From assembly GCF_021545845.1 (NCBI RefSeq), contig NZ_CP088923.1:2542001-2606000 (forward strand): a stretch of 64,000 nt of DNA, given 5' to 3'. This DNA is from Rhodanobacter thiooxydans (GTDB lineage Bacteria > Pseudomonadota > Gammaproteobacteria > Xanthomonadales > Rhodanobacteraceae). Shown here piece by piece: positions 1 through 7,947 of this stretch. Under the pieces are notes generated by a model. The model was not told the origin of the DNA. It made no database searches and saw nothing but the letters and a program-made list of their open reading frames with translations. A program made the translations under genes and the position numbers. Numbering within the stretch: the first letter of the stretch is position 1; every line of letters starts with the position of its first letter.

Positions 1-2
1 CA

Positions 3-1553
3 CTGATGCTGCTGGCCGGCGCCCGCGCCGACAGCGGCATGGTACGCGCCGGCAGCGACCGCGCCGAACTGGCCGCCGAGTTCGACCTGGCCGAACTGCC
101 TGCCGCGCGCGACTGGCTGCAGCGCGAGGAACTGGACGAGGACGGCGGCTGCCAGCTGCGCCGGGTGATCCGTGCCGAGGGCAGTTCCAAGGCATGGATC
201 AACGGCCGTCCCGCCAACGCCCGCCAGCTCGGCGAACTGGCCGCGCTGCTGGTCGAGATCCACGGCCAGCACGAACATCAGGCATTGCTGTCGCGCCCGC
301 ACCAGCTTGCCTTGCTCGACGCCTACGCCGGCCACGACGAGCTGCTGGCGCAAGTGCGCGGCAACGCCGTGCGGTGGCGCGAACTCGGCACGCGCATGCG
401 CAAGCTCAGCGGCGGCGACGATCGCGACCAGCGCATCGAACTGCTGCGCCATGAAATCGGCGAGCTGGAGAAATGGGCGCTGCCTGCCGCCGAACTGGCC
501 GAACTCGAGACGCAGCACAAACGCCTCGCCAACGCTGGCCGGCTGGCCGAAGGCACCGCCGGCGTGGTCGAGCTGCTCGACGGCGACAGCGAATTCGCCT
601 TGCGTCGCGCCCTCGGCCGGGCGCAGGCCGAACTGGGCAAGCTGGCCGCGCTCGACGAGCGGCTGAACCCGCTGCTGGAACTGCTCGACAATGCCGGTAT
701 CCAGCTCGGCGAAGCCGCCGACGGCCTGGCGCGCTATGCACAGGACGTCGACCTCGACCCCGAGCGATTCACCGAGGTCGACAACCACCTGGCCCGCCTG
801 CACGAGCTGTCGCGCCGGCACCGCTTGCCCGCGGCCGAGCTGCACGACCGGCTCGCCGTCTTGCAGGCCGAACTGGCCGAGCTCGAAGGCGCCGGTGACG
901 TGCTGGAACAACTGATGGCGCAACGCGAGCGCCTGCGGGGCGACTACACCCACGCGGCGGCCAAACTCAGTGAGGCTCGCGCCGCGGCGGCGGCTCGGCT
1001 CGGCGACGAGGTCAGCGTGCTGATGGGCGAGCTGGGCATGGTGGGCGGCCTGTTGCGCGTCGAGCTGGAACCCTCCAGCGGCGACGAGCCGGATCCGCAG
1101 GGCGGTGAACGCTGCGAGCTGCTGGTGAGCGCCAACCCCGGCCAGCCGCCGCGACCGCTGCGCAAGGTCGCCTCCGGCGGCGAACTGGCGCGCATCAGCC
1201 TGGCGATCGAAGTGGTTACCCTGGGCAAGGACACCGTCGGCAGCATGATCTTCGACGAGGTCGACAGCGGCATCGGCGGCGCCGTTGCCGAGGTGGTCGG
1301 ACAGAAATTGCGCGCGCTGGGCGCCCAGCGCCAGGTGCTGTGCGTCACCCACCTGCCGCAGGTGGCCGCCCAGGGCCACGCGCACCTCAAGGTCAGCAAG
1401 CACAGCGACGGCGACTCCACCCACACGCAGATCGAGGCGCTCGACGCCGCCGGCCGGCGCGACGAGCTGGCGCGCATGCTGGGCGGCCTTGAGATCACCC
1501 GCGAGACGCGGGCCCATGCCAGGCAGATGCTGGAGCGGGCGCAGAGCGCCTGA
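3..1553 (+). CDS. recN: DNA repair ATPase RecN, 3' part
   Basis: RecN is an SMC-like cytoplasmic ATPase that helps repair DNA double-strand breaks by recombination. The gene enters the window already open, so the N-terminal Walker A part lies upstream. The visible part has the RecN run LLAGARADSGMVR, a long coiled-coil middle section, the ABC signature SGGELARISLA, the Walker B stretch MIFDEVDSGIGG and the H-loop region VTHLPQVAAQ. The C-terminus is complete. It converges with the response regulator downstream across a 13-bp gap. Family assignment is certain; only the true start is missing. Confidence 0.96.
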   Translation: MMLLAGARADSGMVRAGSDRAELAAEFDLAELPAARDWLQREELDEDGGCQLRRVIRAEGSSKAWINGRPANARQLGELAALLVEIHGQHEHQALLSRPHQLALLDAYAGHDELLAQVRGNAVRWRELGTRMRKLSGGDDRDQRIELLRHEIGELEKWALPAAELAELETQHKRLANAGRLAEGTAGVVELLDGDSEFALRRALGRAQAELGKLAALDERLNPLLELLDNAGIQLGEAADGLARYAQDVDLDPERFTEVDNHLARLHELSRRHRLPAAELHDRLAVLQAELAELEGAGDVLEQLMAQRERLRGDYTHAAAKLSEARAAAAARLGDEVSVLMGELGMVGGLLRVELEPSSGDEPDPQGGERCELLVSANPGQPPRPLRKVASGGELARISLAIEVVTLGKDTVGSMIFDEVDSGIGGAVAEVVGQKLRALGAQRQVLCVTHLPQVAAQGHAHLKVSKHSDGDSTHTQIEALDAAGRRDELARMLGGLEITRETRAHARQMLERAQSA

Positions 1554-1566
1554 TCCCTGCGGCCGC

Positions 1567-2202
1567 TCAGCTCGCCAGCGGCAACATGCCGCGCTCGGAG
1601 GCCATCCGGTACAAGTCCAGTTCCGAGCCAGCACCCAGCTTGCCCATCAGGCTGGCCCGATGGATGTAGACCGTCTTCTGGCCGATCCCCAGTTCCGCCG
1701 CCACCTGCTTCGGCGCGCGGCCACCGGCCAGCAGCAGGAATACCTCGCGCTCGCGCGCGGTCAGCCGGCTGATCGGGTCCAGCGCTGCATCCGGCCGATC
1801 GGCCCGGCGCTGGCGCAGGTCGGAGCTGAGGAAACATTCCCCCTGCATCACCGCGCGCAAGCCCGCCACCAGTTCCTCCGGCGCCACCCCCTTGGTGACG
1901 TAGCCGCTGGCACCGCGGCGCAGCGCCTCGGACACGTAGGGTTCGCCGTCGTGCATGCTCAGCACCACGACATGCGTTTGCGCATGCACGCTGAGCAGGT
2001 GTTCGATCAAGGGCAGCCCGCTGCCGTCCGGCAGCGAAAGATCGAGCGCGACCAGGTCGGGGTGCCAGTGGCCCACCGCCTCGACCGCGTCGTCGGCGCT
2101 GCGGCACTCGGCCACCACGTCGAGATCGGGCTCCATCTCGATCAGCCGCTTGAAGCCCTCGCGAACGATGGCATGGTCATCGACCAGAACGATGCTGTAC
2201 AT
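1567..2202 (-). CDS. NarL/UhpA-family response regulator
   Basis: A 211-residue two-domain regulator. The receiver domain carries the acidic pair D8-D9 and the likely phospho-acceptor D54 in LVALDLSLPDG, with the conserved K in GYVTKG. A LuxR-type helix-turn-helix follows at about residues 147-195 (LTAREREVFLLLAGG). It lies head-to-head, 92 bp apart, with a membrane histidine kinase of the UhpB/NarX class, so the two very likely form one two-component system. The sensed signal cannot be read from the sequence. Confidence 0.9.
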   Translation of the reverse strand: MYSIVLVDDHAIVREGFKRLIEMEPDLDVVAECRSADDAVEAVGHWHPDLVALDLSLPDGSGLPLIEHLLSVHAQTHVVVLSMHDGEPYVSEALRRGASGYVTKGVAPEELVAGLRAVMQGECFLSSDLRQRRADRPDAALDPISRLTAREREVFLLLAGGRAPKQVAAELGIGQKTVYIHRASLMGKLGAGSELDLYRMASERGMLPLAS

Positions 2203-2294
2203 CCCATTACTTTACACAGGGACTCCCCGCTCATGCACATCCGGCCCGCCGCGTGGCTGGCCACCGCGCCGCGGCGCACATGTAACATCCGCGC

Positions 2295-3887
2295 ATGCGC
2301 CTGAAGCCCCTACGCCTGCCCGACTCCGGCCCGCTGCTTGGCGCCGGCTACCTGTTGCTGTGGCTGCTGCTGTGGCTGACCGTGCAGCCATACTGGATGC
2401 TGCCGTATGGCCTGCGTTTCGGTGCGCTGCTGCTGGTGCCGGTGCGTTACTGGGGCTGGCTGCTGGGTGGCGAGCTGGTCGCCACCGCCGGCATCAGCCT
2501 GGTCCATGGCCTGCCCCGGGGCTGGCTTGGCTTCGCCATCGACGAACTGCCCGAACCACTGGTGATGGCCGCCAGCCTGTGGCTGCTACGACGGTTCAAT
2601 CTGCACGCCAGCCTGCACAGCCCACAGGAAGTGACCCGCCTGCTGCTCTCGGTGGTGCTGGTGGTGACCGCCACCACCGCGGTAGACGCAGCCTTGCTGG
2701 CGCTGGTCAGTACGCCGGGCTCGTCGGAACTGATCATCGGCGTACTCGGCGAGGAACTGCTCAGCCACTATCTGGGCATCCTGTTGATCGTGCCGCTGAT
2801 GATCATGCTGCTGCGGACCCGCATCGAGCGGCGCGCCCTGGCCAGCCTGTTCATGGATGGCCTGCTGGTGCTGCTGCCGTCCATGACGATCCTGCTGGTG
2901 CTGTCCGAACAGGCCGCTCCCCAGCCGCAATTTGCCCGCGTGCTGTCGCTGGCGCCGGTGCTGTTCTTCGCCTTTCGCCATGGCTGGCGCGGCGCCAGCC
3001 TGGCCATGCTGGTCACCAGCCTCGGCATGACCCTGGTCGACCAGCACCTGGGGCACGCTCCCTCGACCGCCGCGGCCTACCTGTTTCTGGCCGTGGCCGG
3101 AACCGGCGCGCTGATGTTGGGCTCGGCCACCGACGCCCTGCGCCGGAGCAGCGAGCGGGTGGCCGAGCAGAACGTCTACCTGGGCGCGGTCAACCGCCGA
3201 CTGGATCAGCTGGCCCATCAATTGCGCGACGCCGCGCGCGGCAACCTGCAGACGGACGAGAACCAGCGCCGGCACCTGGCCGCCGAGCTGCACGATGAGC
3301 TGGGGCAGAACATCACCGCAATCCAGACCCACGTGAAGCTGGCCCAGGCGCGGCTGCTGCAGGCCGGCATGGAGGACATCAGCACCTCGATCAACACCAT
3401 CCTGGCGCATATGCGACGCGCCCTGCACCGCCTGCTGGACGACCTGCGCCCAGCCGTACTGGATGAATTCGGTTTGCTGCGCGCGCTCGACGAGGGCCCG
3501 ATCCGTGATCTGATGGGCGCCGCCGGGATGGTTTACCGCACCGAACTGCACGGCGATCCGCGACTGCTCGACGACGACACCCGCACCGCGATCTACCGGC
3601 TGGTGCAGGAAAGCGCGACCAACGCCGTCAAGCACGCCAAGGCCAGCGAGTTCCGGCTGCGCCTGCGCATCGGAGAGCGCCAGGGCATCGCAGTGGCCGT
3701 GCTCGACCTGCGCGACGACGGCACCGGCCTGCCCAACCGCCTGCCCCGTGGTGGGCGCGGCCTGCAAGGGATGCGCGACCGGGTCACTTCGCTCGGCGGA
3801 CAGTTCCGCTTGCGTCCCGCCCCGGTCGGTGTCCACCTGCGGATTCTGCTGCGGGGCAGCAATCACCTCACCGAAAGCAGCCAGTGA
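2295..3887 (+). CDS. MASE1-type membrane sensor histidine kinase
   Basis: A 530-residue kinase. The first 280 or so residues hold about eight hydrophobic segments and resemble a MASE1 integral-membrane sensor. A short coiled linker follows, then a HisKA_3 dimerisation helix with the phospho-accepting H333 in LAAELHDELGQN. The C-terminal HATPase_c domain shows the N-box (ESATNAVKHA) and G-box (DDGTGL, GRGLQGMRDRV). HisKA_3 kinases pair with NarL/FixJ regulators, and one is divergent immediately upstream. The ligand is unknown. Confidence 0.9.
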   Translation: MRLKPLRLPDSGPLLGAGYLLLWLLLWLTVQPYWMLPYGLRFGALLLVPVRYWGWLLGGELVATAGISLVHGLPRGWLGFAIDELPEPLVMAASLWLLRRFNLHASLHSPQEVTRLLLSVVLVVTATTAVDAALLALVSTPGSSELIIGVLGEELLSHYLGILLIVPLMIMLLRTRIERRALASLFMDGLLVLLPSMTILLVLSEQAAPQPQFARVLSLAPVLFFAFRHGWRGASLAMLVTSLGMTLVDQHLGHAPSTAAAYLFLAVAGTGALMLGSATDALRRSSERVAEQNVYLGAVNRRLDQLAHQLRDAARGNLQTDENQRRHLAAELHDELGQNITAIQTHVKLAQARLLQAGMEDISTSINTILAHMRRALHRLLDDLRPAVLDEFGLLRALDEGPIRDLMGAAGMVYRTELHGDPRLLDDDTRTAIYRLVQESATNAVKHAKASEFRLRLRIGERQGIAVAVLDLRDDGTGLPNRLPRGGRGLQGMRDRVTSLGGQFRLRPAPVGVHLRILLRGSNHLTESSQ

Positions 3888-3947
3888 GCCTAGGAATTTT
3901 TCCGATACCGGAAACGTGAAGCCCTCGTTAGCATCCTTCTCATCGAT

Positions 3948-4135
3948 GTGGGGGAGCCGCCGTCGCAAGATGGCGGATCAAGGTCACCGTGGGGACGGGG
4001 GCCTTGAAACAACGGCAGGATGCCGTTTCGCCGCTACCTGGCGAGAGTCAAAGGCGACAGCGAGCCATTCGCGCCGCCGACCGACAGGTAGGGGAGCAGC
4101 CGCGGGTGGACAGGAGTCCTCCCCGCGGCTTTTTT
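3948..4135 (+). ncRNA. Candidate structured RNA with its own terminator
   Basis: No coding frame is convincing between the kinase and fur. The plus strand instead folds into several hairpins. An 8-bp stem at 3957-3976 is capped by a GCAA tetraloop. A GGGG-looped stem sits near 3990. A perfect stem at 4011-4027 has GGA at its tip. A UGGC-GAGA-GUCA hairpin near 4050 lies inside a long-range CTACCTG/CAGGTAG pairing. The element ends in a rho-independent terminator whose apical loop is AGGA. It matches no RNA family I can name. It could be a free small RNA, possibly CsrA/RsmA-binding given the GGA loops, which is inference. Confidence 0.5.
4098..4135 (+). terminator. Rho-independent terminator of the candidate RNA
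   Basis: A GC-rich stem AGCCGCGGG pairs with CCCGCGGCT, with an inner GGAC-AGGA-GTCC hairpin, followed by six T on the plus strand. It has a U-tract only in the plus direction, so it ends plus-strand transcription; fur on the other strand stops 48 bp further on. Confidence 0.8.
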
Positions 4136-4183
4136 ATGTCCGCCTGGGCACGGCTGTTCGCCCGGGGCTGGCGTTCGGGACGC

Positions 4184-4606
4184 TCAGCCTTTGTGCGCGC
4201 GCTGCTTCGGCCTCACATACAGCACCAGACTGTGATCCTCGATCACGTAGCCGTGCTTCGCGGCAATCTCGTGCTGCAGCCGTTCGATCTCCTCGCTGAT
4301 GAACTCGACTACTTTGCCGCTGTCCACATCGATCATGTGGTCGTGGTGCTTGCCGCGATCGAGTTCGTAGACTGCCTGGCCGCCTTCGAAGTTGTGCTTG
4401 ACGATGATGCCCGCTGCCTCGAACTGGGTCAGCACGCGATATACCGTCGCCAAGCCGATGTCTTCCTGGTGGGCCAGCAGTTTCTTGTAGACATCTTCGG
4501 CAGTGAGATGCTGCGTGCCCTCTTCGTCGAAGACCTGCAGGATACGCATGCGCGGATGGGTCACCTTGAGGCCGACCCGGCGCAGCTCTTTGGTTTCCTG
4601 TTCCAT
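4184..4606 (-). CDS. fur: Ferric uptake regulator Fur
   Basis: A 140-residue iron-responsive repressor that binds Fur boxes with Fe(II) as corepressor. The N-terminal winged helix is clear (GLKVTHPRMRILQVF, DIGLATVYRVLTQFE), as is the metal-binding HHDHMIDVDSGKVVEF segment. The two cysteines found at this place in E. coli Fur are absent, as in some other gammaproteobacterial Fur proteins. It is divergent from bamE (omlA) across 74 bp, an arrangement known in Xanthomonads, so both promoters lie in that gap. Confidence 0.96.
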   Translation of the reverse strand: MEQETKELRRVGLKVTHPRMRILQVFDEEGTQHLTAEDVYKKLLAHQEDIGLATVYRVLTQFEAAGIIVKHNFEGGQAVYELDRGKHHDHMIDVDSGKVVEFISEEIERLQHEIAAKHGYVIEDHSLVLYVRPKQRAHKG

Positions 4607-4680
4607 GACCCACCCCGCACACGGCGTTTCCGAGCCGGTAGTGTATCATCCGACACCTTCATGATCCGGACGCGAAACGC

Positions 4681-5151
4681 ATGCAAAAGCTGATCTCCCT
4701 GCTGGTTTTCGCCATGCTGGCGCTCTCCGTCGCCGGCTGCCATATCGTCTACAAGCCGGACGTGCAGCAAGGCAACCTGCTGGACAAGAAAACCGTGGAT
4801 CAGCTCAAGCCCGGCATGACCAAGCACCAGGTGCTGGTGCTACTGGGCACGCCCTCGGTGAATACGCCGTTCGACCAGGGCCGCTGGGATTACGTATCGA
4901 CCCTGTCGCACCGCGGCGGTGCGATGAAGGTGCGCACGCTCACACTGACCTTCAACAACGATACGTTGGTGCGTACAGAAGGCAATTTCTTCGCGCAGGA
5001 TGCCCAGCAGCTGATCAACGACAGCAAGAAATACAGCGCCGGCTACCCGGCCAACGAGACCCAGGGCGACAAGAGCACGTCTCCGAACGACAAGAAGAAC
5101 GACGGCGGCTTCGGCCAGGATGGCAACCCGGGCGGCCATGACGGGCACTGA
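4681..5151 (+). CDS. bamE: Outer-membrane assembly lipoprotein BamE (SmpA/OmlA)
   Basis: A 156-residue lipoprotein of the BAM complex, which inserts beta-barrels into the outer membrane. A signal peptide ends in the lipobox LSVAGC with the lipidated C20. The BamE fold follows (VDQLKPGMTKHQVLVLLGTP, GRWDYVSTL, LTLTFNNDTLV). The last 45 residues are a polar Asn/Gly/Lys tail longer than in E. coli BamE. It is divergent from fur and converges with rnfH 17 bp downstream. Confidence 0.95.
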   Translation: MQKLISLLVFAMLALSVAGCHIVYKPDVQQGNLLDKKTVDQLKPGMTKHQVLVLLGTPSVNTPFDQGRWDYVSTLSHRGGAMKVRTLTLTFNNDTLVRTEGNFFAQDAQQLINDSKKYSAGYPANETQGDKSTSPNDKKNDGGFGQDGNPGGHDGH

Positions 5152-5168
5152 CCGGGCGGCCTGATCCC

Positions 5169-5447
5169 TCAGCGGGCGCGCCGGCGGCGCGCTTCCATCG
5201 GGTCGAGCAGCAGCGGCCGGTAGATCTCGATACGGTCTCCTTCACGCAGCTGCCGCTCCGGCGCCACCTTTCGCGCAAACAGGCCGAGGCGAGCCGGATC
5301 GGCCGCAGCTGCCGGAAGCACAGCGGCGATCCCGGAGGCGCCGACCGCCTGCATCACCGTGCTGCCTTCCGCCAGCTCGACCCGGCGCCGGATCGGCCCT
5401 GCCGTCCCCGCGTAAACCACCTCGACGCGGATCGTGCGCTCAGCCAT
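5169..5447 (-). CDS. rnfH: RnfH family ubiquitin-like protein
   Basis: A 92-residue beta-grasp protein of the RnfH/YfjF family (VEVVYAG near the start, VMQAVGASGI, FARKVAPERQLREGDRIEI). The family's biochemical role is unclear. The ATG at 5447 is chosen because the family begins with this MAERTIRVEVVYA stretch; an upstream in-frame ATG would only add ten residues lying inside ratA. It overlaps the end of ratA by 8 bp, the usual ratA-rnfH arrangement, so translation is probably coupled. Confidence 0.88.
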   Translation of the reverse strand: MAERTIRVEVVYAGTAGPIRRRVELAEGSTVMQAVGASGIAAVLPAAAADPARLGLFARKVAPERQLREGDRIEIYRPLLLDPMEARRRRAR

Positions 5448-5871
5448 GGACTCGTTCCGCCTCGCGGCAAAAGTCATCCACCATGCGTCCGGCCAGCCCC
5501 TGGAAGCCCAGTTTCAGGGCGCCGCCACCGAGCCGGCCGGCGTAATCGAAATCCAGCGCGAACGCGACCTTGCATCCCGCATCGCCCAGCGCAATGAAAT
5601 CCCATACGCCCTCCAGGCTGCGGAACGGGCCATCGACCAGATCCATCTGCAGGCGCCGCGGCGGATCGACCGTGTTGCGCGTGGTGAAGCTCTGATGAAA
5701 CCCGGCAAACTTGAGATCCAGCCGCGCCACCAGCACGTTGCCGTTGCGCTCGAGGATCTCGGCCCCGGCACACCAGGAGAAGCGCTTTGGGTATGCTTCG
5801 ACCTCATTGACCAGGTCGAACATCTGCGCCGGCGAGTACTTCACCAGCGCGCTGCGACGAATTTCGATCAC
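5440..5871 (-). CDS. ratA: RatA-type START-domain protein
   Basis: A 143-residue START/Bet v1-like protein of the RatA/YfjG family. Motifs include SALVKYSPAQMFDLVNEVE, SFTTRNT, LVDGPFRSLEGVWDF and the C-terminal helix. E. coli RatA binds the 50S subunit as a putative toxin; members have also been linked to quinone function, so the role is uncertain. I prefer the GTG at 5871: AGAGG lies 5 bases upstream and the protein then starts at the usual family position. An ATG at 5898 is in frame but falls inside a palindromic repeat. Confidence 0.88.
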   Translation of the reverse strand: MIEIRRSALVKYSPAQMFDLVNEVEAYPKRFSWCAGAEILERNGNVLVARLDLKFAGFHQSFTTRNTVDPPRRLQMDLVDGPFRSLEGVWDFIALGDAGCKVAFALDFDYAGRLGGGALKLGFQGLAGRMVDDFCREAERVHG

Positions 5872-5890
5872 GGCAACCTCTTGAGCTTGT

Positions 5891-6002
5891 GCATTCATCC
5901 ATGAATGCGAAGATCAGGCAAGCGTCCTTCCATGGACGCACTCTGTAGTTTTTGCATTCGTCCATGAATGCGAAGATCAAACGGGCATCCATCCATGGAT
6001 GC
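5891..6002. repeat. Tandem 63-bp unit of paired palindromes
   Basis: Four short palindromes of the type GCATYCAT-CC-ATGRATGC start at 5891, 5922, 5954 and 5985. They form two copies of a 63-bp unit (5891-5953 and 5954-6002), with the spacer GAAGATCA retained in both. The block fills the space between the divergent ratA and smpB. It is REP-like in architecture but differs from the GTAGGAGC family elsewhere in the window. Confidence 0.8.
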
Positions 6003-6075
6003 ACTCTCAAAAGAAGCGCTGCCCCTGAAAGGCGCGCAGGCAGTGCGGCCGCCAGAGGCCCGAAGTTTAGCGGAC

Positions 6076-6567
6076 ATGGCCAAGAGCAAGAACAAGGACA
6101 ACAAGGGCAGCGGCACCATCGCGCTCAACAAGCGCGCACGCTTTGAGTACCACATCGACCAGCGCTTCGAGGCCGGCATCGCCCTGCAAGGCTGGGAACT
6201 GAAGGCCCTGCGCGCGGGCCGGATCAATTTTGGCGACGCCTACGCGGTCGTGCTGAAGAACGAGATTTTCCTGGTCGGCGCCTCGATCCCGCCGTTGATC
6301 AGTGCATCCACCCACGTCATCGCCGAGGACCGGCGCACCCGCAAGCTGCTGCTGCATCGCAAGGAGATCGACCAGCTGGTCGGCGCAGTCGAGCGCAAGG
6401 GCTACACCCTGGTGCCCACGGCGCTGTACTGGAAAGGCAACAAGGTGAAGGTCGAGATCGGGCTTGCCCGCGGCAAGCAGGAGCACGACAAGCGCGACAC
6501 CGAAAAGCAGCGCGACTGGCAGATCGAGAAACAGCGCACCATGCGCTCGCACAACCGCACGGCCTGA
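6076..6567 (+). CDS. smpB: tmRNA-binding protein SmpB
   Basis: A 163-residue partner of tmRNA in trans-translation; it loads tmRNA into the empty A site of stalled ribosomes. The family core is present: [44 protein letters not shown], and the basic C-terminal tail rich in K, R and Q. The ATG at 6076 gives the standard MAKSKNKD start; open sequence upstream is repeat. It faces its RNA partner ssrA across a shared bidirectional terminator. Confidence 0.97.
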   Translation: MAKSKNKDNKGSGTIALNKRARFEYHIDQRFEAGIALQGWELKALRAGRINFGDAYAVVLKNEIFLVGASIPPLISASTHVIAEDRRTRKLLLHRKEIDQLVGAVERKGYTLVPTALYWKGNKVKVEIGLARGKQEHDKRDTEKQRDWQIEKQRTMRSHNRTA

Positions 6568-6590
6568 AGCCGTCACAGGAAATACAAAAG

Positions 6591-6616
6591 AAAACCCCCG
6601 GCAAACCGGGGGTTTT
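6591..6616. terminator. Bidirectional terminator between smpB and ssrA
   Basis: An 11-bp perfect stem, AAAACCCCCGG pairing with CCGGGGGTTTT, closes a CAAA loop. It has A-tracts and T-tracts on both flanks, so it can end transcription of smpB (plus) and of ssrA (minus), which converge here. Confidence 0.9.
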
Positions 6617-6620
6617 GTGT

Positions 6621-6974
6621 TGGTGGAGGTGGGGGGAGTCGAACCCCCGTCCGAAGGCGTTAAATGCCCGGATCTACATGCGTAGCCCACCGTTCGATCT
6701 CGTTCCGCGACAAGCACGATGGGCAAGGCGCACCGCGGAACCAGCCTGATTGATTTAGCCTAGAACCGCCAGGCGGCAGCGTTCGGCGATCTCATGATAA
6801 TGACCCTACACCGACGAGCATGAGCACAAGTGGGTTCGGGGCTAGGCCTTAAGCGGCCAGAGCGTAGTTGTCGTCGTTGGCAACTATGAGTTTGCTGCTG
6901 GATTAACGAGGAAAGCTGCCCCCTCGGCATGCACCAAGTCATCTCACTGCCCCCGTCGAAGCCAGGACACCCCC
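6621..6974 (-). ncRNA. ssrA: Transfer-messenger RNA (tmRNA)
   Basis: A 354-nt tmRNA that rescues ribosomes on stop-less mRNAs by adding a degradation tag. The 5' end GGGGGTG pairs with CACCTCC before an encoded CCA, forming the tRNA-like acceptor stem. The T-arm GGTTCGACTCC is at the 3' end and the 5' GGCTTCGAC element is present. The tag frame at 6849-6881 on the minus strand encodes ANDDNYALAA and a TAA stop, close to E. coli ANDENYALAA. It is an intact one-piece tmRNA. Confidence 0.97.
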
Positions 6975-6997
6975 GGGGAAAACGATCCGACCGCAAC

Positions 6998-7027
6998 AGT
7001 ATATGGGGACGCCACTCGCGACAGCAA
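6998..7027 (-). promoter_or_regulatory. Likely ssrA promoter
   Basis: On the minus strand a TATACT -10 hexamer (6998-7003) lies 18 bp from a weak TTGCTG -35 (7022-7027). A start near 6991 would leave about 17 nt to be trimmed from the 5' end of tmRNA. Confidence 0.45.
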
Positions 7028-7095
7028 TGCCGCGTGGCCAAGCCGGCCCTATCGGATGTGTGCTGCGCAAACATTGACCAACGTCAAGCCGAGTG

Positions 7096-7125
7096 TTGTT
7101 AGGTCGTTAACGCAACGTCTATACT
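7096..7125 (+). promoter_or_regulatory. Likely promoter of the cytochrome c pair
   Basis: TTGTTA (7096-7101) and TATACT (7120-7125) are separated by 18 bp and lie about 50 bp upstream of the first cytochrome gene. The -10 is strong and the -35 matches four of six consensus bases. Confidence 0.4.
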
Positions 7126-7174
7126 CGGTGACTTGCGTACTTCCCTATCCGTCGTACTCGTGGGAATGATCTCG

Positions 7175-7498
7175 ATGACTCGATTGCCCTTGCTTGGCTT
7201 GGCCCTGGCCACAGCCCTCTTTGCCGCCACCAGCGTTCACGCCGAGGGCGACAAGGCTGCCGGACGCGCACTGATCTATACCTGTGCCGGTTGTCACGGC
7301 GTACCCGGCTACACCAACGCCTATCCGCAGTACCCGGTGCCGAAGATCGCCGGCCAGAACGAGCAATACATCATCAATGCCCTGCAGGGTTACCAAAGCG
7401 GCGGCCGCAAGCACCCGACCATGGACGCGCAGGCGCAGAGCATGTCGGCCACGGACATCCAGAACATTGCCGCCTATCTTTCCAGCCTCGCCAAGTAA
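7175..7498 (+). CDS. Periplasmic class I cytochrome c
   Basis: A 107-residue secreted monohaem cytochrome. A signal peptide (cleavage near VHA-EGD) is followed by the haem-binding CAGCH at residues 37-41, and a Met in the HPTMDAQAQSM segment could be the distal ligand. The ATG at 7175 is chosen because GGGA lies 9 bp upstream; an ATG at 7166 is also possible. It is a c4/c553-like single domain, transcribed with the next cytochrome 19 bp downstream, suggesting electron transfer to a terminal oxidase. Confidence 0.88.
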   Translation: MTRLPLLGLALATALFAATSVHAEGDKAAGRALIYTCAGCHGVPGYTNAYPQYPVPKIAGQNEQYIINALQGYQSGGRKHPTMDAQAQSMSATDIQNIAAYLSSLAK

Positions 7499-7517
7499 GT
7501 TGCCAAGGACTTCCCGC

Positions 7518-7871
7518 ATGAAACGTGCAATCACCCTGCTTTCATTCGGCGCCATCCTGGCGTTCGCTTCGTCCCAGTTGCTTGCTGCAGGCAACGCCGA
7601 AAACGGCAAGCAGAAAGCCGCCACCTGTTTCGCCTGTCACGGCACCGACGGCAACGCCGTGGATCCGCAGTATCCGCGCCTGGCTGGCCAGTACAACCTC
7701 TACCTGCAGCGCGTATTGCACGAGTACAAGGAAGGCCAGCGCGACAACCCGATCATGAAGGGCATGGTGGCCACCTTGTCCGACCAGGACATCGAAGACG
7801 TTTCGACGTACTTCTCCAGCCTGCCGAGCAAGCTCGACACCCTCAAGAACCACATCAGCGGCAGCAAGTAG
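7518..7871 (+). CDS. Periplasmic cytochrome c, c4-like single domain
   Basis: A 117-residue secreted cytochrome with an N-terminal signal peptide (cut after LLAAG or nearby) and one CFACH haem site at residues 37-41. The downstream motif NPIMKGMVATLSDQDIEDV is typical of cytochrome c4 domains, and M in NPIMKGM is the likely axial ligand. Its family resemblance to the gene upstream suggests a tandem duplication, or a split of a two-domain c4. A strong terminator follows. Confidence 0.9.
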   Translation: MKRAITLLSFGAILAFASSQLLAAGNAENGKQKAATCFACHGTDGNAVDPQYPRLAGQYNLYLQRVLHEYKEGQRDNPIMKGMVATLSDQDIEDVSTYFSSLPSKLDTLKNHISGSK

Positions 7872-7895
7872 GCGCCGTATCTTCACCCGAAGAAC

Positions 7896-7922
7896 AAAGG
7901 GCCCGCACTCGGCGGGCCCTTT
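7896..7922. terminator. Bidirectional terminator
   Basis: A perfect 11-bp stem AAAGGGCCCGC/GCGGGCCCTTT with a 5-nt loop and T-rich flanks, between the convergent cytochrome pair and nfuA. Confidence 0.85.
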
Positions 7923-7947
7923 GCTTTTGCACCGGCCATGTCGCTGT

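Noticed and set aside
3888..4183. Known riboswitch classes (glycine, c-di-GMP-I, Mn yybP-ykoY, SRP, 6S) for the structured RNA
   Set aside because: The conserved cores of these families were looked for by eye and do not match; also no gene lies downstream on the same strand, as a riboswitch would need.
5440..5898. ATG at 5898 as the ratA start
   Set aside because: It lies in a palindromic repeat and lacks a ribosome site; the GTG at 5871 has a good one at proper spacing and fits the family length.
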